A DNA stretch of 64,000 bases from Burkholderiales bacterium. GTDB taxonomy: Bacteria; Pseudomonadota; Gammaproteobacteria; Burkholderiales; Burkholderiaceae_C. The DNA is taken from NCBI GenBank assembly GCA_016703325.1, contig JADJCH010000001.1, forward strand, positions 1 to 64,000, read 5' to 3'. The position numbers and the translations under genes are program-made. Positions 36,314 through 46,324 of the stretch are shown one piece after another. The notes beneath the pieces were generated by a model. The model was not told the DNA's origin. It was given only the letters and a program-made list of their open reading frames with translations, and searched no databases. Each line of letters starts with the position of its first letter. The first letter of the stretch is position 1.

Positions 36314-36784
36314 TCAGGCCGCCGCCTTCACGTTCAACCGCCACGCATGCAGCAGCGGCTCGGTGTAGCCACTCGGCTGTTCCTTACCCTTGAAGACCAG
36401 GTCCAGCGCGGCCTGGTACGCGGCGCCGTCCGGATTCGCCACCAGCGACTTGTAGGCCGGGTCGCCGGCGTTCTGCTGGTCCACCTTGGCGGCCATGCGG
36501 GCGAAGGTCTCGCGCACCTGGGCTTCAGTCACCACGCCGTGCAGCAGCCAGTTGCAGATGTGCTGGCTGGAGATGCGCAGGGTGGCACGGTCTTCCATCA
36601 GGCCGATGTCGTTGATGTCGGGCACCTTGGAGCAGCCCACACCCTGGTCGACCCAGCGCACCACGTAGCCGAGGATGCCCTGGGCGTTGTTGTCGATTTC
36701 CTTCTGGCGGTCCTCGGCGCTCCACTCGGCCTTGGCGACCACGGGGATGGTCAGCAGGTCGTTGACGAGCTTGCTGGTGATCTC
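36314..36784 (-). pseudogene. glcB 3' fragment (malate synthase G C-terminus)
   Basis: The frame encodes the last about 156 residues of malate synthase G (from PEITSKLVNDLLTIPVVAKA through RISSQHICNWLLHGVVTEAQ to LLHAWRLNVKAAA). It differs from the intact GlcB by only a few residues (AKAEW instead of ARAEW, NPDG instead of NPGG). It has no start: homology stops at 36784 where unrelated sequence begins. It is the left-hand scar of the island insertion. Confidence 0.92.
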
Positions 36785-36958
36785 GGGCGTTGGCGGCGCA
36801 GGCCGCACCGCTGGCCGAACAGAACATTGCAGCCCAATTTCCGCGGCACAGTTCAGCGTCCGAGTGTGCAGTCATCAAGCGACAGCGTTGCATCTTCCTT
36901 ACTTCACTGCATTCCGGCGGGCACAATCTTCCGGCCTCGCTAACCCATCAAGATCCCC

Positions 36959-39900
36959 ATGTCCCGCATCTTCGACAACATCCAACTGGAGCTGCTGCAG
37001 GCTCTGCGCTCCACGTTGGAGGTGTCGAAGCGAGCGGACTTCTGCATCGGCTATCTCAACCTGCGGGGCTGGCAGGCCATCGACGACCTCATCGCCGGCT
37101 GGGATCCCGCCTCCGGTCAGGTCTGCAGGGTTCTGGTGGGCATGCAGCGCCCGCCGCAGGATGAGATCCGTGAGTTGTATCGGCAAGCGAGCGAAGAAGG
37201 CTGGATCGACAACGCGACCGCAAGCCGCCTGAAGACCCAGTTCGCAGCCCACCTGCGCGAGCAGATCACGCTGGGCATTCCCACCGGGCGGGACGAAGCG
37301 GGGCTGCGTCGCCTGGCTCGGCAGTTGCGGGCCGGGCAGGTCGTCGTCAAGCTGTTCCTGCCCTATCCGCTGCATGCCAAGCTCTATCTGCTGTTCCGCG
37401 ACGACGTGAACAACCCGATCACCGGATTTGTCGGCAGCAGCAATCTCACGATGTCCGGCCTGTCCAGGCACGGCGAGCTGAACGTCGATGTGCTGGATCA
37501 CTTGGGCACGCAGAAGCTGTCGGAGTGGTTCGACGCGCGCTGGGCCGACCGCTGGGCACTGGACGTGTCGGCCGATCTGGCCTTGATCATCGAATCCAGT
37601 TGGGCGCGCGAAGAAGCCATCCCGCCACACCACATCTACCTCAACATCGCCTACCACCTCAGCACCGAAGCGCGGGCGGGTTTGAGCCAGTTCCGCCTGC
37701 CGGCACGCTTCGAGCAAGAGCTGTTCGAGTTTCAGAAGAGCGCCGTCAAGATCGCTGCCCGCCACCTGCACCGCCGCGGCGGCGTGATGATCGGTGACGT
37801 GGTGGGCCTGGGCAAGACCATGATGGCCACCGCCCTGGCCCGCATGTTCGAGGACGACCTGGGCTATGAAACGCTCATCATCTGCCCCAAGAACCTGGAG
37901 CCGATGTGGGAGCGCTACCGCACTGAATACGGCCTGCGCGGCATGGTGCTGCCGGTGTCGCAGGTCACCAAGAAGCTGCCCAACCTCAAACGTTACCGCC
38001 TGGTGCTCATTGACGAAAGTCACAACCTGCGCAACCGCGAGGGGCGGCGCTACAAGGCGATTTCCGAGTACATCCGCAGCTGCGACGCCAAGGTCATCCT
38101 GCTCACCGCCACGCCCTACAACAAGACCAAGCACGACCTGTCTGCGCAGCTGCGCCTGTTCATCGACGAAAAGGCCAACATCGGCATCCGCCCCGAGCGG
38201 CACATGCGCAAGTACGGCATCAGCGAGGCCGAATTCGAACGCAAGAACCAGTGCCGTGTGAACTCGATACTGGCCATCGAAAAGAGCGATGAGTTCGACG
38301 ACTGGCGCGAGTTGATCCGCCTGTACATGGTGCGGCGCACCCGCAGCTTCATCCTCCAGCACTACACCGAGGCCGACAAACACGGCCGCCGCTTCATCAG
38401 CGGCAAGGACGGCGAGAAACGCTACTTTCCTGTGCGCAAGCCCCTTTCGGTCACCTTCAAGGTCGACGAAACCGACCCGGCTGACCGTTACGCACGCCTG
38501 TATTCCCGCGATGTGGTGGACCAGGTCAACGGGCTGCATGTGCCCCGTTATGGCTTGGGCCTGTACGTCAACCCGCAGGAAGAAAAACAGGCCACGCCGG
38601 CCGAGCGCAAGCTGATCGAGAACCTGGGCAAGGCGGGCAAGCGCCTCATGGGTTTCTGCCGCACCAACCTGTTCAAGCGGCTGGAGTCCAACGGCTTCTC
38701 GTTCCTGCAGTCGATCGACCGGCACGTCCTGCGCAACCAGGTCTATCTGTACGCCATTGAAAACGGGCTCGACCTGCCGGTGGGTGTGCTGGACGCTGGA
38801 CTGCTCGACATCGAACGTGTGGACGAAGACGCCGAAGGTCTTGAAGGCGACACCGAAGACCTGCTGGACGGTCTGTTCGACGCGGTGGCCGAGGAAGACA
38901 GCCTGCCCAACGACATGGCCCGCGCCAAGGCGGTCTACGAGCAGTACGAGCGCGACTACAAGAAGCGCTTCAAGTGGATTCGGCCGACGCTGTTCAAGGC
39001 CAAGTTGGCTGAAGACCTGGCGCACGACACCCAGATCCTGAACGAGCTGCTCAGCAGCCAAGGTCCATGGGAGCCCGCGCAGGACCACAAGTGGCAGGCG
39101 CTGCACAAGCTGCTCACGCAGACGCACGGCAAAGACAAGGTTCTCATCTTCACCCAGTTCGCCGACACGGCACGCTACCTGGCCCGTGAAGCGCGCAAGG
39201 CCGGCATCGGCCATGTGGAGCTGGCCACCGGCGCCAGCGCCGACCCCTATGCGCTGGCCTGCCGCTTCAGCCCCAAGTCCAACAACAAGAGCGTGAGCAA
39301 GGCCGATGAGGTCCGCGTGCTCATCTGCACCGACGTGCTGTCCGAAGGCCAGAACCTGCAGGACAGCAACGTGGTCGTCAACTTCGATCTGCCCTGGGCC
39401 ATCATCCGCCTCATCCAGCGCGCGGGCCGGGTGGACCGCATCGGCCAGCGGGCCGAAGAGATCCATTGCCATTCTTTCCTGCCGGCCGATGGGGTGGAAC
39501 AACTCATCCAGCTGCGCTCGCGCATCCGCCAGCGCCTGAAGGAAAACGCCGAGGTGGTGGGCACCGACGAAGCCTTTTTTGAAGACGACGACGCCACCAC
39601 CATCCGCGACCTGTACACCGAGAAGCAAGGCGTTCTGGATGACAGCGACGATGAGGTGGACCTCGCCTCCTACGCCTGGCAGATCTGGAAACAGGCCACG
39701 CAAGACAACCCCGATCTGGCTCGCGCCGTGGAATCGCTTCCGCCCGTGGTGTATTCGGCCAAGGCTTTCCAGTTGGATGAAAGCCGTTTCCCGCTGCTGG
39801 GGGCTGACGCGGCCAAGGGCGGCGCGCTGGTGTACGTGAAATCCCCTGAGGGCAACGACCACCTGGCCTGGGTAGGCGCCAACGGCAAGACGGTGACCGA

Positions 39901-40342
39901 ATCGCAATTCACCGTTCTGCGTGCGGCCGAGTGCGAGCCCGACACACCCGCCGTGCCACGCCTGTCCCATCACCACGACCTGGTGGCCACCGGCCTGCAA
40001 CTGGCCGTGAGTCAGGACAAGGCCGTGGGCGGCGGTCTCGGCCGCCCCAGCAGCCCGCGCCGGCGCACCTACGAACGCCTCAAGGCCTACGCCACCGAAC
40101 AGATGCAGACCCTGTTCCGCGACGAAGAACTGGAACGCGCCCTGGACGACATGTACCAGCGCCCGCTGCTGGAAACCGCGGCCGACCTGCTCAATCGCCT
40201 GATGCGCAGCGGTGTGAATGACACCGAACTGGCCGAGGCGGTGAAATCACTGCGGGAAGAAGGGCGGCTGACCTACGCCGAAGACGACGCCACGTTGAGG
40301 GAGCCGCGCGTGGTGTGCTCCATGGGGCTAATTACCCAATAG
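36959..40342 (+). CDS. PLD nuclease-SNF2-type helicase fusion, first gene of the island operon
   Basis: 1127 residues. The N-terminal phospholipase D-like nuclease domain has PYPLHAKLYLLFRDD (HxK near residue 142) and FVGSSNLTMSGLSRHGELNV. The superfamily 2 helicase follows: Walker A IGDVVGLGKTMMATALARMF near 281, DEAH-like LVLIDESHNLRNREG near 351, LLTATPYNKTKHDLSAQL, and C-terminal motifs LIFTQFADTARYLAREARK and IQRAGRVDRIGQRAEEIH. PLD-helicase proteins are DNA-translocating nucleases of restriction and DISARM-like systems. The next gene, a methyltransferase, starts 5 bp after the stop. Confidence 0.92.
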   Translation: MSRIFDNIQLELLQALRSTLEVSKRADFCIGYLNLRGWQAIDDLIAGWDPASGQVCRVLVGMQRPPQDEIRELYRQASEEGWIDNATASRLKTQFAAHLREQITLGIPTGRDEAGLRRLARQLRAGQVVVKLFLPYPLHAKLYLLFRDDVNNPITGFVGSSNLTMSGLSRHGELNVDVLDHLGTQKLSEWFDARWADRWALDVSADLALIIESSWAREEAIPPHHIYLNIAYHLSTEARAGLSQFRLPARFEQELFEFQKSAVKIAARHLHRRGGVMIGDVVGLGKTMMATALARMFEDDLGYETLIICPKNLEPMWERYRTEYGLRGMVLPVSQVTKKLPNLKRYRLVLIDESHNLRNREGRRYKAISEYIRSCDAKVILLTATPYNKTKHDLSAQLRLFIDEKANIGIRPERHMRKYGISEAEFERKNQCRVNSILAIEKSDEFDDWRELIRLYMVRRTRSFILQHYTEADKHGRRFISGKDGEKRYFPVRKPLSVTFKVDETDPADRYARLYSRDVVDQVNGLHVPRYGLGLYVNPQEEKQATPAERKLIENLGKAGKRLMGFCRTNLFKRLESNGFSFLQSIDRHVLRNQVYLYAIENGLDLPVGVLDAGLLDIERVDEDAEGLEGDTEDLLDGLFDAVAEEDSLPNDMARAKAVYEQYERDYKKRFKWIRPTLFKAKLAEDLAHDTQILNELLSSQGPWEPAQDHKWQALHKLLTQTHGKDKVLIFTQFADTARYLAREARKAGIGHVELATGASADPYALACRFSPKSNNKSVSKADEVRVLICTDVLSEGQNLQDSNVVVNFDLPWAIIRLIQRAGRVDRIGQRAEEIHCHSFLPADGVEQLIQLRSRIRQRLKENAEVVGTDEAFFEDDDATTIRDLYTEKQGVLDDSDDEVDLASYAWQIWKQATQDNPDLARAVESLPPVVYSAKAFQLDESRFPLLGADAAKGGALVYVKSPEGNDHLAWVGANGKTVTESQFTVLRAAECEPDTPAVPRLSHHHDLVATGLQLAVSQDKAVGGGLGRPSSPRRRTYERLKAYATEQMQTLFRDEELERALDDMYQRPLLETAADLLNRLMRSGVNDTELAEAVKSLREEGRLTYAEDDATLREPRVVCSMGLITQ

Positions 40343-40347
40343 GTACT

Positions 40348-43300
40348 ATGGCCAAACTCGACTTTCCCAGTTTCGACAAGCACCTGTCCGCCTTCGATTT
40401 CCAGCGCCTGTTCCTGGAGGTTTTGGGCTGGAACCGACCCGGTGCCGGGCGAGACTGGCAGCCTGACCAGGCTGGCGACACCGCCTATAGCCACCGCACC
40501 GTGGCCGAGCTGGGCGGCGTGGTCGCCATCCAGGTGGTTGTGGACGGGGGCTGGCCCGACGAAGCGCAGCGTCTGAAGGTATGGCGCCATGTGGCCCACA
40601 GCCATGCCGAGAACCTGCTCATCTTCACCAACCAGCAGACCGGCGCCAGCCAGAGCCAGTGGTACTGGGTCAAACGCGACAAACATCCGGAAACCGGCAA
40701 GCCCCGCCTGACCTCACGCCGGCACGACTACTTCAAAGGTCAGCCGGTTGATCTGTTCGCCTCCAAGCTGCAGGCCATGGTGGTCGAGTTGTCCGAGCTG
40801 GACACTGCTGGTCGTCTGCCGGTGCTGGAAGCGGCGCGCCGCATCCAGGCCGCGCTGGACGTGCAGACCACCACCAAGAAGTTCTTCAACGCCTACGAGC
40901 AGCAGCACCTGGCGCTGTTGCAGCACATCGAAGGCATTGCCAACGATCGCGACAAACGCTGGTACGCCAGCGTGCTGCTCAACCGGCTGATGTTCGTCTG
41001 GTTCCTGCAGAAGAAGTTTTTTCTGGATGGCGGCAGCGCCGACTACCTGCACGCCAAGCTGGCGGAGAGCCGGCAGCGCGGCTCGAACCGATTTTTCGGC
41101 GAGTTCCTGAAGGCCCTGTTCTTCGAAGCCTTCGCCAAGCCCGAAGCCGACCGCAGCGCGCAGGCCAAAGCGCTGACCGGGCAAATTCCCTACCTCAACG
41201 GCGGCCTGTTCCTGCACCACAAGCTGGAGCTGGACGCCGACCACGCCCCTCGCGTGGGCAAGACACTGACCGTGGCCGATGCCGCTTTTGAAGGCATCTT
41301 CAACCTGTTTGCCAGTTTCTCCTGGAATCTAAACGACACACCCGGCGGCGCTGCGGACGAGATCAACCCCGACGTGCTGGGCTACATCTTTGAGAAATAC
41401 ATCAACCAGAAAGCCTTTGGCGCCTACTACACCCGGCCCGAGATCACCGGCTACCTGGCCGAGCGCAGCATCCACCAGCTGATTCTGGAGCGGGTGTACC
41501 AGCCCGCCCTGCCAGAGTTGGGGTTGAAAGAAGTCAAGTTCGACAGCGTGTCAGAACTGCTGGCCCGCATGGACGCGCGCACCGCTTTGAGGCTGGTGAA
41601 CGAGGTGCTGCCCAGCATCACCATCCTGGACCCGGCGGTGGGGTCGGGCGCGTTTCTGGTCGCGGCGCTCAAATGCCTGATCAACGTCTATTACGCCGTG
41701 GTGGGCCGGGCCGAAATGGGCGCCAGCAGCGAGCTGGAAAACTGGCTGCGCGGCATCCAAAAAGACCACCCCAGCGTCGGCTACTACATCAAGCGCCGCA
41801 TCGTCACCGACAACCTGTACGGCGTGGACATCATGGAAGAGGCCTGCGAGATCGCCAAGCTGCGCCTGTTTCTGTCGATGGTGTCCAGCGTGCGCGAGGT
41901 GGAAGACCTGGAGCCGCTGCCCAATATCGACTTCAACATCCTGCCCGGCAACTCGCTGGTGGGGCTGATGCGGGTGGACCAGGTCGAGTTCAACCAAAAG
42001 AACACGCAGATGGGCTTGTTCGCTGAAGTCAAACCGCGACCTTTTGCTGAATTACTTGCCGCCAAGAACCGCAAGTTGGATACCTACCGCCACTCCGCCG
42101 AGCAACTGGGTCAGCACGTCAACCTGCGCGAATCTGCGGGATGATCGACGATCGAAATGCATGACGCCAACGGCGTGATGAACGAGCTGCTGCGCGACCA
42201 GTTTGAGAAAGCCAACGTCAAGTTTGAAGAAGCCACTTGGGATGCAACCAAGAAGGACTTGGGCAAGCCCAAAAAGCGCCAGATTGAGACCCGCCGACAT
42301 CCACGCCCAAACGCCCTTCCACTGGGGCTATGTGTTCGACGACATTGTGCAAAAGCGCGGCGGCTTCGACATCATCCTCGCCAACCCGCCGTGGGAAGTA
42401 TTCAAGCCGCAGGCCAAAGAGTTTTTTGCCGAGTATTCCGGCGTGGTCACCAAGAACAAAATGACCATCAAGGAGTTTGAGAAAGAGCAAGCCACGTTGC
42501 TGCAAAACGGGCCGAGTGCGCAGCCTGGCTGGCGTATCAAAGCCGTTTTCCGCACTTGAGCCAATGGTTCCGCGCTGCGCCCGAGTTCAAACACCAGAGC
42601 GCCGTGGTGGGCGGCAAAAAAACGGGCAGCGACATCAACCTCTACAAGCTGTTCGCCGAACGGTGCTTTGCGCTGCTGCGCGCGGGTGGGCACTGCGGCA
42701 TCGTCATTCCGAACGGCATCTACAAGGATCTTGGCGCCACCGGTCTGCGCAGCATGTTGTTCGACCACACACAGGTCGATTCATTGATTTCCTTGTCGAA
42801 CGAGAAGTTCATCTTCGAAGAAGTTCACCATTCGTTCGGGTTGTTGTTTCTGAACTTCGTCAAAGGGGGCTGCACAAAGTCGCTGCGCGCCACATTCCGC
42901 ATCAACCCCCGCGAAGCCATCGCGGCGGACGACTTCATCAGCTTCGTCGAGAACCCCGCCAACTTCATCGAGCTATCGGCCGAGCTGATTGGCGCCATGA
43001 ACGCCGAAACCCGCTCGGTGCTGGAGTTCCGCAGCGCCACCGACGTGGCCATCGTGAAGAAGATGCTGGCGTTTCCGCCGCTGGGCAAGAAGCTGGAGGG
43101 CGTGTGGAATCTGAAACTCACCAATGAGTTTCACATGACCAACGACAGCAAGCTCTTCCATACAGAACCCGGCGCAACTCGCCTACCTTTGTACGAGGGC
43201 AGGATGATTCACCAGTTTTCTGCTGGGCAAGCGCCGCCGAAGTACTGGATAGAAGAGACCGCGGGACGAGCAGGCATTTTGGGTACGCGGGCGAAAGCCG

Positions 43301-43875
43301 GGTCAGCAGAGAGGTTGGGTTACGAAGTTGCGCGGTTCGCGTTTCGGGAAATTGCGCGCAGTACCGATGCACGCACGATGATCGCTTCGATGCTGCCGCC
43401 CAGAGTCTTCGCGAATCACAAGCTGATGGTGGCGCGTCCGGAGTCGATGAGCGGCCCGGTTTCGTTGTACGTTCTTGGCATCGTCAACTCTTTGACTTTC
43501 GATTTCGTGATTCGGCAGCAGGTCGCCTCTTCCGTCTCGATGTACGCCTTCTATCAAATGCCGGTTCCCAGGTTGAAGGAGGCAGATTCGAAGCTGCAGT
43601 CGATCAGCGCCCGCTCAGCTCGGCTGGTTTGTACTAGTCCCTCTTTTGACGAACTTGCCCGGGAGTGTGGGCTCAAGAGCCATCAGGACGGCGCCACCGA
43701 CCCGACCGAGCGGGCTCGGCTGCGCGCTGAGATCGATGGGCTGGTGGCGCACTTGTATGGGTTGAGCGAGGCCGAGTTTGCGCACGTCCTGGCGAGCTTT
43801 CCGCTGGTGCCGGAGCCTGCCAAGGTGGCTGCGCGCAATGCCTTTCGAGACGTGCAGAGAGGGCTGATTTCATGA
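40348..43875 (+). pseudogene. Eco57I-type N6-adenine DNA methyltransferase, broken by three lesions
   Basis: Fragments rebuild one protein of about 1170 residues: MAKLDFPSFDKHLSAFDFQR to a TGA at 42142 (with SAM motif ITILDPAVGSGAFLVAALK near residue 430); MHDANGVMNELLRDQFEKAN in the same frame to about 42287; a second frame with GYVFDDIVQKRGGFDIILAN and catalytic NPPWEVFKPQAKEFF to about 42512; then the first frame again (WLAYQSRFPHLSQWFRAAPE) to 43875. So there is one nonsense stop and two frameshifts. Motifs I and IV are intact but in separate pieces. The stop overlaps the ATPase start (ATGA). Assembly error remains possible, since three lesions fall within 370 bp. Confidence 0.8.
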
Positions 43876-45041
43876 CATCGGCAGATCCGGACACGGCGGT
43901 CCTGCGCCTGCAGGCCGCCCGGGTGCGCAACTTCAAGGCCATCTTGGACAGCCGCAGCGTCAGCTTCGGGCCGCTGACGGTATTTGTTGGGCACAACGGC
44001 AGTGGCAAGTCCAGCCTGATCGAGGCACTGGAAACCTACCAGAGCATCGTGTCAGACGGGCTGGACACGGCCATGCAGCGCTGGCTCGGCATCGAGCACC
44101 TGCGCCACAAGGCGGCGGAAGTCCGCGAGCGTGCCGGCAAGCCGGCGCAACCGATGAGCTTCGAGTTCACGGTCGGCGCCTCCCCCCGCCGGGCCACGCG
44201 GCTGGACATGGCCGTGGCCAACGACCCCGCGGCCAACCGCATGTACATCGCCCGCGAGCGCGCCGAGCACGCCAACGGCTGGTACGTGGAGCAGAGGCTG
44301 GAGCGCGGCGTCGATGGGCCCGAGCCGGGACGATCCATCCTCGGTACCGGCGGGGCGGGGCACCGCGCTGTCGCCCGGCACGTCAAGTCCTGGCAGTTCC
44401 TGTGCCTGCAGCCGGAGCGCATGGGCTGGCCGGTGCCCCAGCAGCGCACCGGCGGGCGTGTGCGGCTGGCCAAGGACGGCAGCAACATCGCCGACTACCT
44501 GCTCGACATTCAGCGCCTGGATCAGCAGAACGGAACGTCTGCGCTGGAAGGCATCGTGCACACCATGGGCTATGTGCTGCCCTACGCCAGGGACCTGCAG
44601 CCCTCACTCACGTCGGAACTGGAGCGCAAGGCCTATCTGCAACTGACCGAAGGCCCGTTCAAGGTGCCGGGGTGGATGCTGTCGACGGGCACGCTGCGGG
44701 TCCTCGCCCTGTTGGCGACGTTGCGACACCCCCAACCACCGCCGTTGGTCGTGATCGAGGAAATTGAGAACGGGCTGGACCCGCGCAGCATTCACCTGCT
44801 GGTCGAAGAAATCCGCACGGCGGTGCTGGAAGGGGTGACGCAGGTGGTGCTCACCACCCACTCGCCTTACCTGCTGGATCTGCTCAAGCTGGAGCATCTG
44901 GTGCTGGTGGCGCGGGATGAGCACGGTCAGCCGCACTTCCACCGGCCGGCTGACAACACCAGCCTTCAGAACTGGGCGCGCGAGTTTGCGCCGGGTCGTC
45001 TGTACACGATGGGTTCTTTGCATGAGGCCGCTGCGTCATGA
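43872..45041 (+). CDS. AAA_21-type ATPase, module 2
   Basis: 389 residues, starting in an ATGA overlap with the methyltransferase stop. ABC-type ATPase features: AARVRNFKAILDSRSVSFGP, Walker A VFVGHNGSGKSSLIEALETY near residue 36, VPGWMLSTGTLRVLALLATL (signature region), Walker B PLVVIEEIENGLDPRSIHLL and H-loop VVLTTHSPYLLDLLKLEHL. It belongs to the same broad family as the ATPase at 34472 but is clearly diverged. Followed by its own partner gene with another ATGA overlap. Confidence 0.9.
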   Translation: MTSADPDTAVLRLQAARVRNFKAILDSRSVSFGPLTVFVGHNGSGKSSLIEALETYQSIVSDGLDTAMQRWLGIEHLRHKAAEVRERAGKPAQPMSFEFTVGASPRRATRLDMAVANDPAANRMYIARERAEHANGWYVEQRLERGVDGPEPGRSILGTGGAGHRAVARHVKSWQFLCLQPERMGWPVPQQRTGGRVRLAKDGSNIADYLLDIQRLDQQNGTSALEGIVHTMGYVLPYARDLQPSLTSELERKAYLQLTEGPFKVPGWMLSTGTLRVLALLATLRHPQPPPLVVIEEIENGLDPRSIHLLVEEIRTAVLEGVTQVVLTTHSPYLLDLLKLEHLVLVARDEHGQPHFHRPADNTSLQNWAREFAPGRLYTMGSLHEAAAS

Positions 45042-45673
45042 GCACCACAGCATCGATACCCACGATCGGGATGATCTTCGAGTGCGGTCCGCAGGGGGCC
45101 GACAAGCAGGTGTGCGAATACCTGGCGCAGCGGATCCGGCCGGGGGTGAAGATCAGAAGCAAGCCGTTGGACAACAAGGAGAACCTGCTTCGAGATGCCG
45201 GGCGTGTGGCCGCTCAACTGCTGGCAGAGGATTGCTCCTGCGTCCTGATCATCTGGGATCTTCGCCCGGCGTGGCCGGACAAGGGGGAACGCCCCTGCCG
45301 TCACGCTGAACGTGCCGCCGTGTTGAAGGTCCTTCAGGAAGCGGGCGTTTCGCCCAATGCGCCGGTCGCGCTGGTGTGCGTCGAGCAGGAGCTGGAAAGC
45401 TGGCTGCTTGCCAATGAGAGGGCGCTGTCTGCGCACCTCTCTACCGACGCGCACCCGTACCGCGTGGCAAAGGTCAAGTCACCGGATCAGGTTCAGCAAC
45501 CCAAGGCTGCGGTGATCGAGCACTTCAAACGGGCCCGGGGCTGGCGCTATGACGACAAGGTGGATGCGCTCAAGGTGCTGCGTGCCGACGAACCGGACTT
45601 GGTGCGGCTGAGACGTTCGGTCAGCTTTGCTCGTTTTGAGGCCAAGCTGCTGGCTTGCGAGGCGCGTACTTGA
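45038..45673 (+). CDS. TOPRIM-like/DUF4276-like partner of the module 2 ATPase
   Basis: 211 residues. GMIFECGPQGADKQVCEYLA gives the early Glu, CVLIIWDLRPAWPD the acidic strand, and VALVCVEQELESWLLANERA the E-x-E-S-W-L-L-A motif also present in the module 1 partner (EAESWLIAD). The C-terminus has a helix with conserved DDKVDALKVL. This pattern fits a TOPRIM-like nuclease fold related to DUF4276 (by eye). It is last in the four-gene operon and ends 135 bp before the glcB repeat. Confidence 0.65.
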   Translation: MSTTASIPTIGMIFECGPQGADKQVCEYLAQRIRPGVKIRSKPLDNKENLLRDAGRVAAQLLAEDCSCVLIIWDLRPAWPDKGERPCRHAERAAVLKVLQEAGVSPNAPVALVCVEQELESWLLANERALSAHLSTDAHPYRVAKVKSPDQVQQPKAAVIEHFKRARGWRYDDKVDALKVLRADEPDLVRLRRSVSFARFEAKLLACEART

Positions 45674-45808
45674 TGGCTGGCGGACAGGAGTGGCGGTTGG
45701 TTCTTTATCTATCGGCCTAGATAATGACGCGCAGCAGAGAGAAAAGTCCTTCCCTGACAGACACTTAGGCAGATCTTCATTATCCGGATCGCTTGATCCA
45801 TCAAGAAC

Positions 45809-46324
45809 AACGGCGCCCCGCAGGGCGCCGTATGTCATCCGGTCAGGCCGAAATCAGGCCGCCGCCTTCACGTTCAACCGCCACGCATGCAGCAGCGGCT
45901 CGGTGTAGCCGCTGGGCTGTTCCTTGCCCTTGAAGACCAGGTCCAGCGCGGCCTGGTACGCGGCGCCGCCCGGATTCGCCACCAGCGACTTGTAGGCGGG
46001 GTCGCCGGCGTTCTGCTGGTCCACCTTGGCGGCCATGCGGGCGAAGGTCTCGCGCACCTGGGCTTCAGTCACCACGCCGTGCAGCAGCCAGTTGCAGATG
46101 TGCTGGCTGGAGATGCGCAGGGTGGCGCGGTCTTCCATCAGGCCGATGTCGTTGATGTCGGGCACCTTGGAGCAGCCCACACCCTGGTCGACCCAGCGCA
46201 CCACGTAGCCGAGGATGCCCTGGGCGTTGTTGTCGATTTCCTTCTGGCGGTCCTCGGCGCTCCACTCGGCACGGGCGACCACGGGAATCGTCAGCAGGTC
46301 GTTGACCAGCTTGCTGGTGATCTC
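45809..46324. repeat. Right direct repeat: 3' end of the intact glcB
   Basis: Same sequence as 36269-36784 with about 12 mismatches and no indels. It contains the terminator hairpin and the last about 157 codons of glcB. Together the two repeats bracket 9.0 kb of defence-like genes. Confidence 0.92.
45811..45830 (-). terminator. Intrinsic terminator of glcB
   Basis: CGGCGCCCTGCGGGGCGCCG on the minus strand followed by TTGTTCTTG, 23 bp after the glcB stop. Confidence 0.7.

Larger units (their letters stand above)
36269..36784. repeat. Left direct repeat: displaced copy of the glcB 3' end
   Basis: About 516 bp match 45809-46324 in the same orientation with about 12 mismatches (offset exactly 9540, no indels seen). 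The repeat begins at the hairpin terminator behind glcB and ends inside the coding sequence. Most mismatches are synonymous in the glcB frame. Confidence 0.92.

Noticed and set aside
36899..40000. 1033-codon minus-strand open frame antisense to the helicase gene
   Set aside because: The plus strand has PLD and helicase motifs in order; the antisense frame has none.
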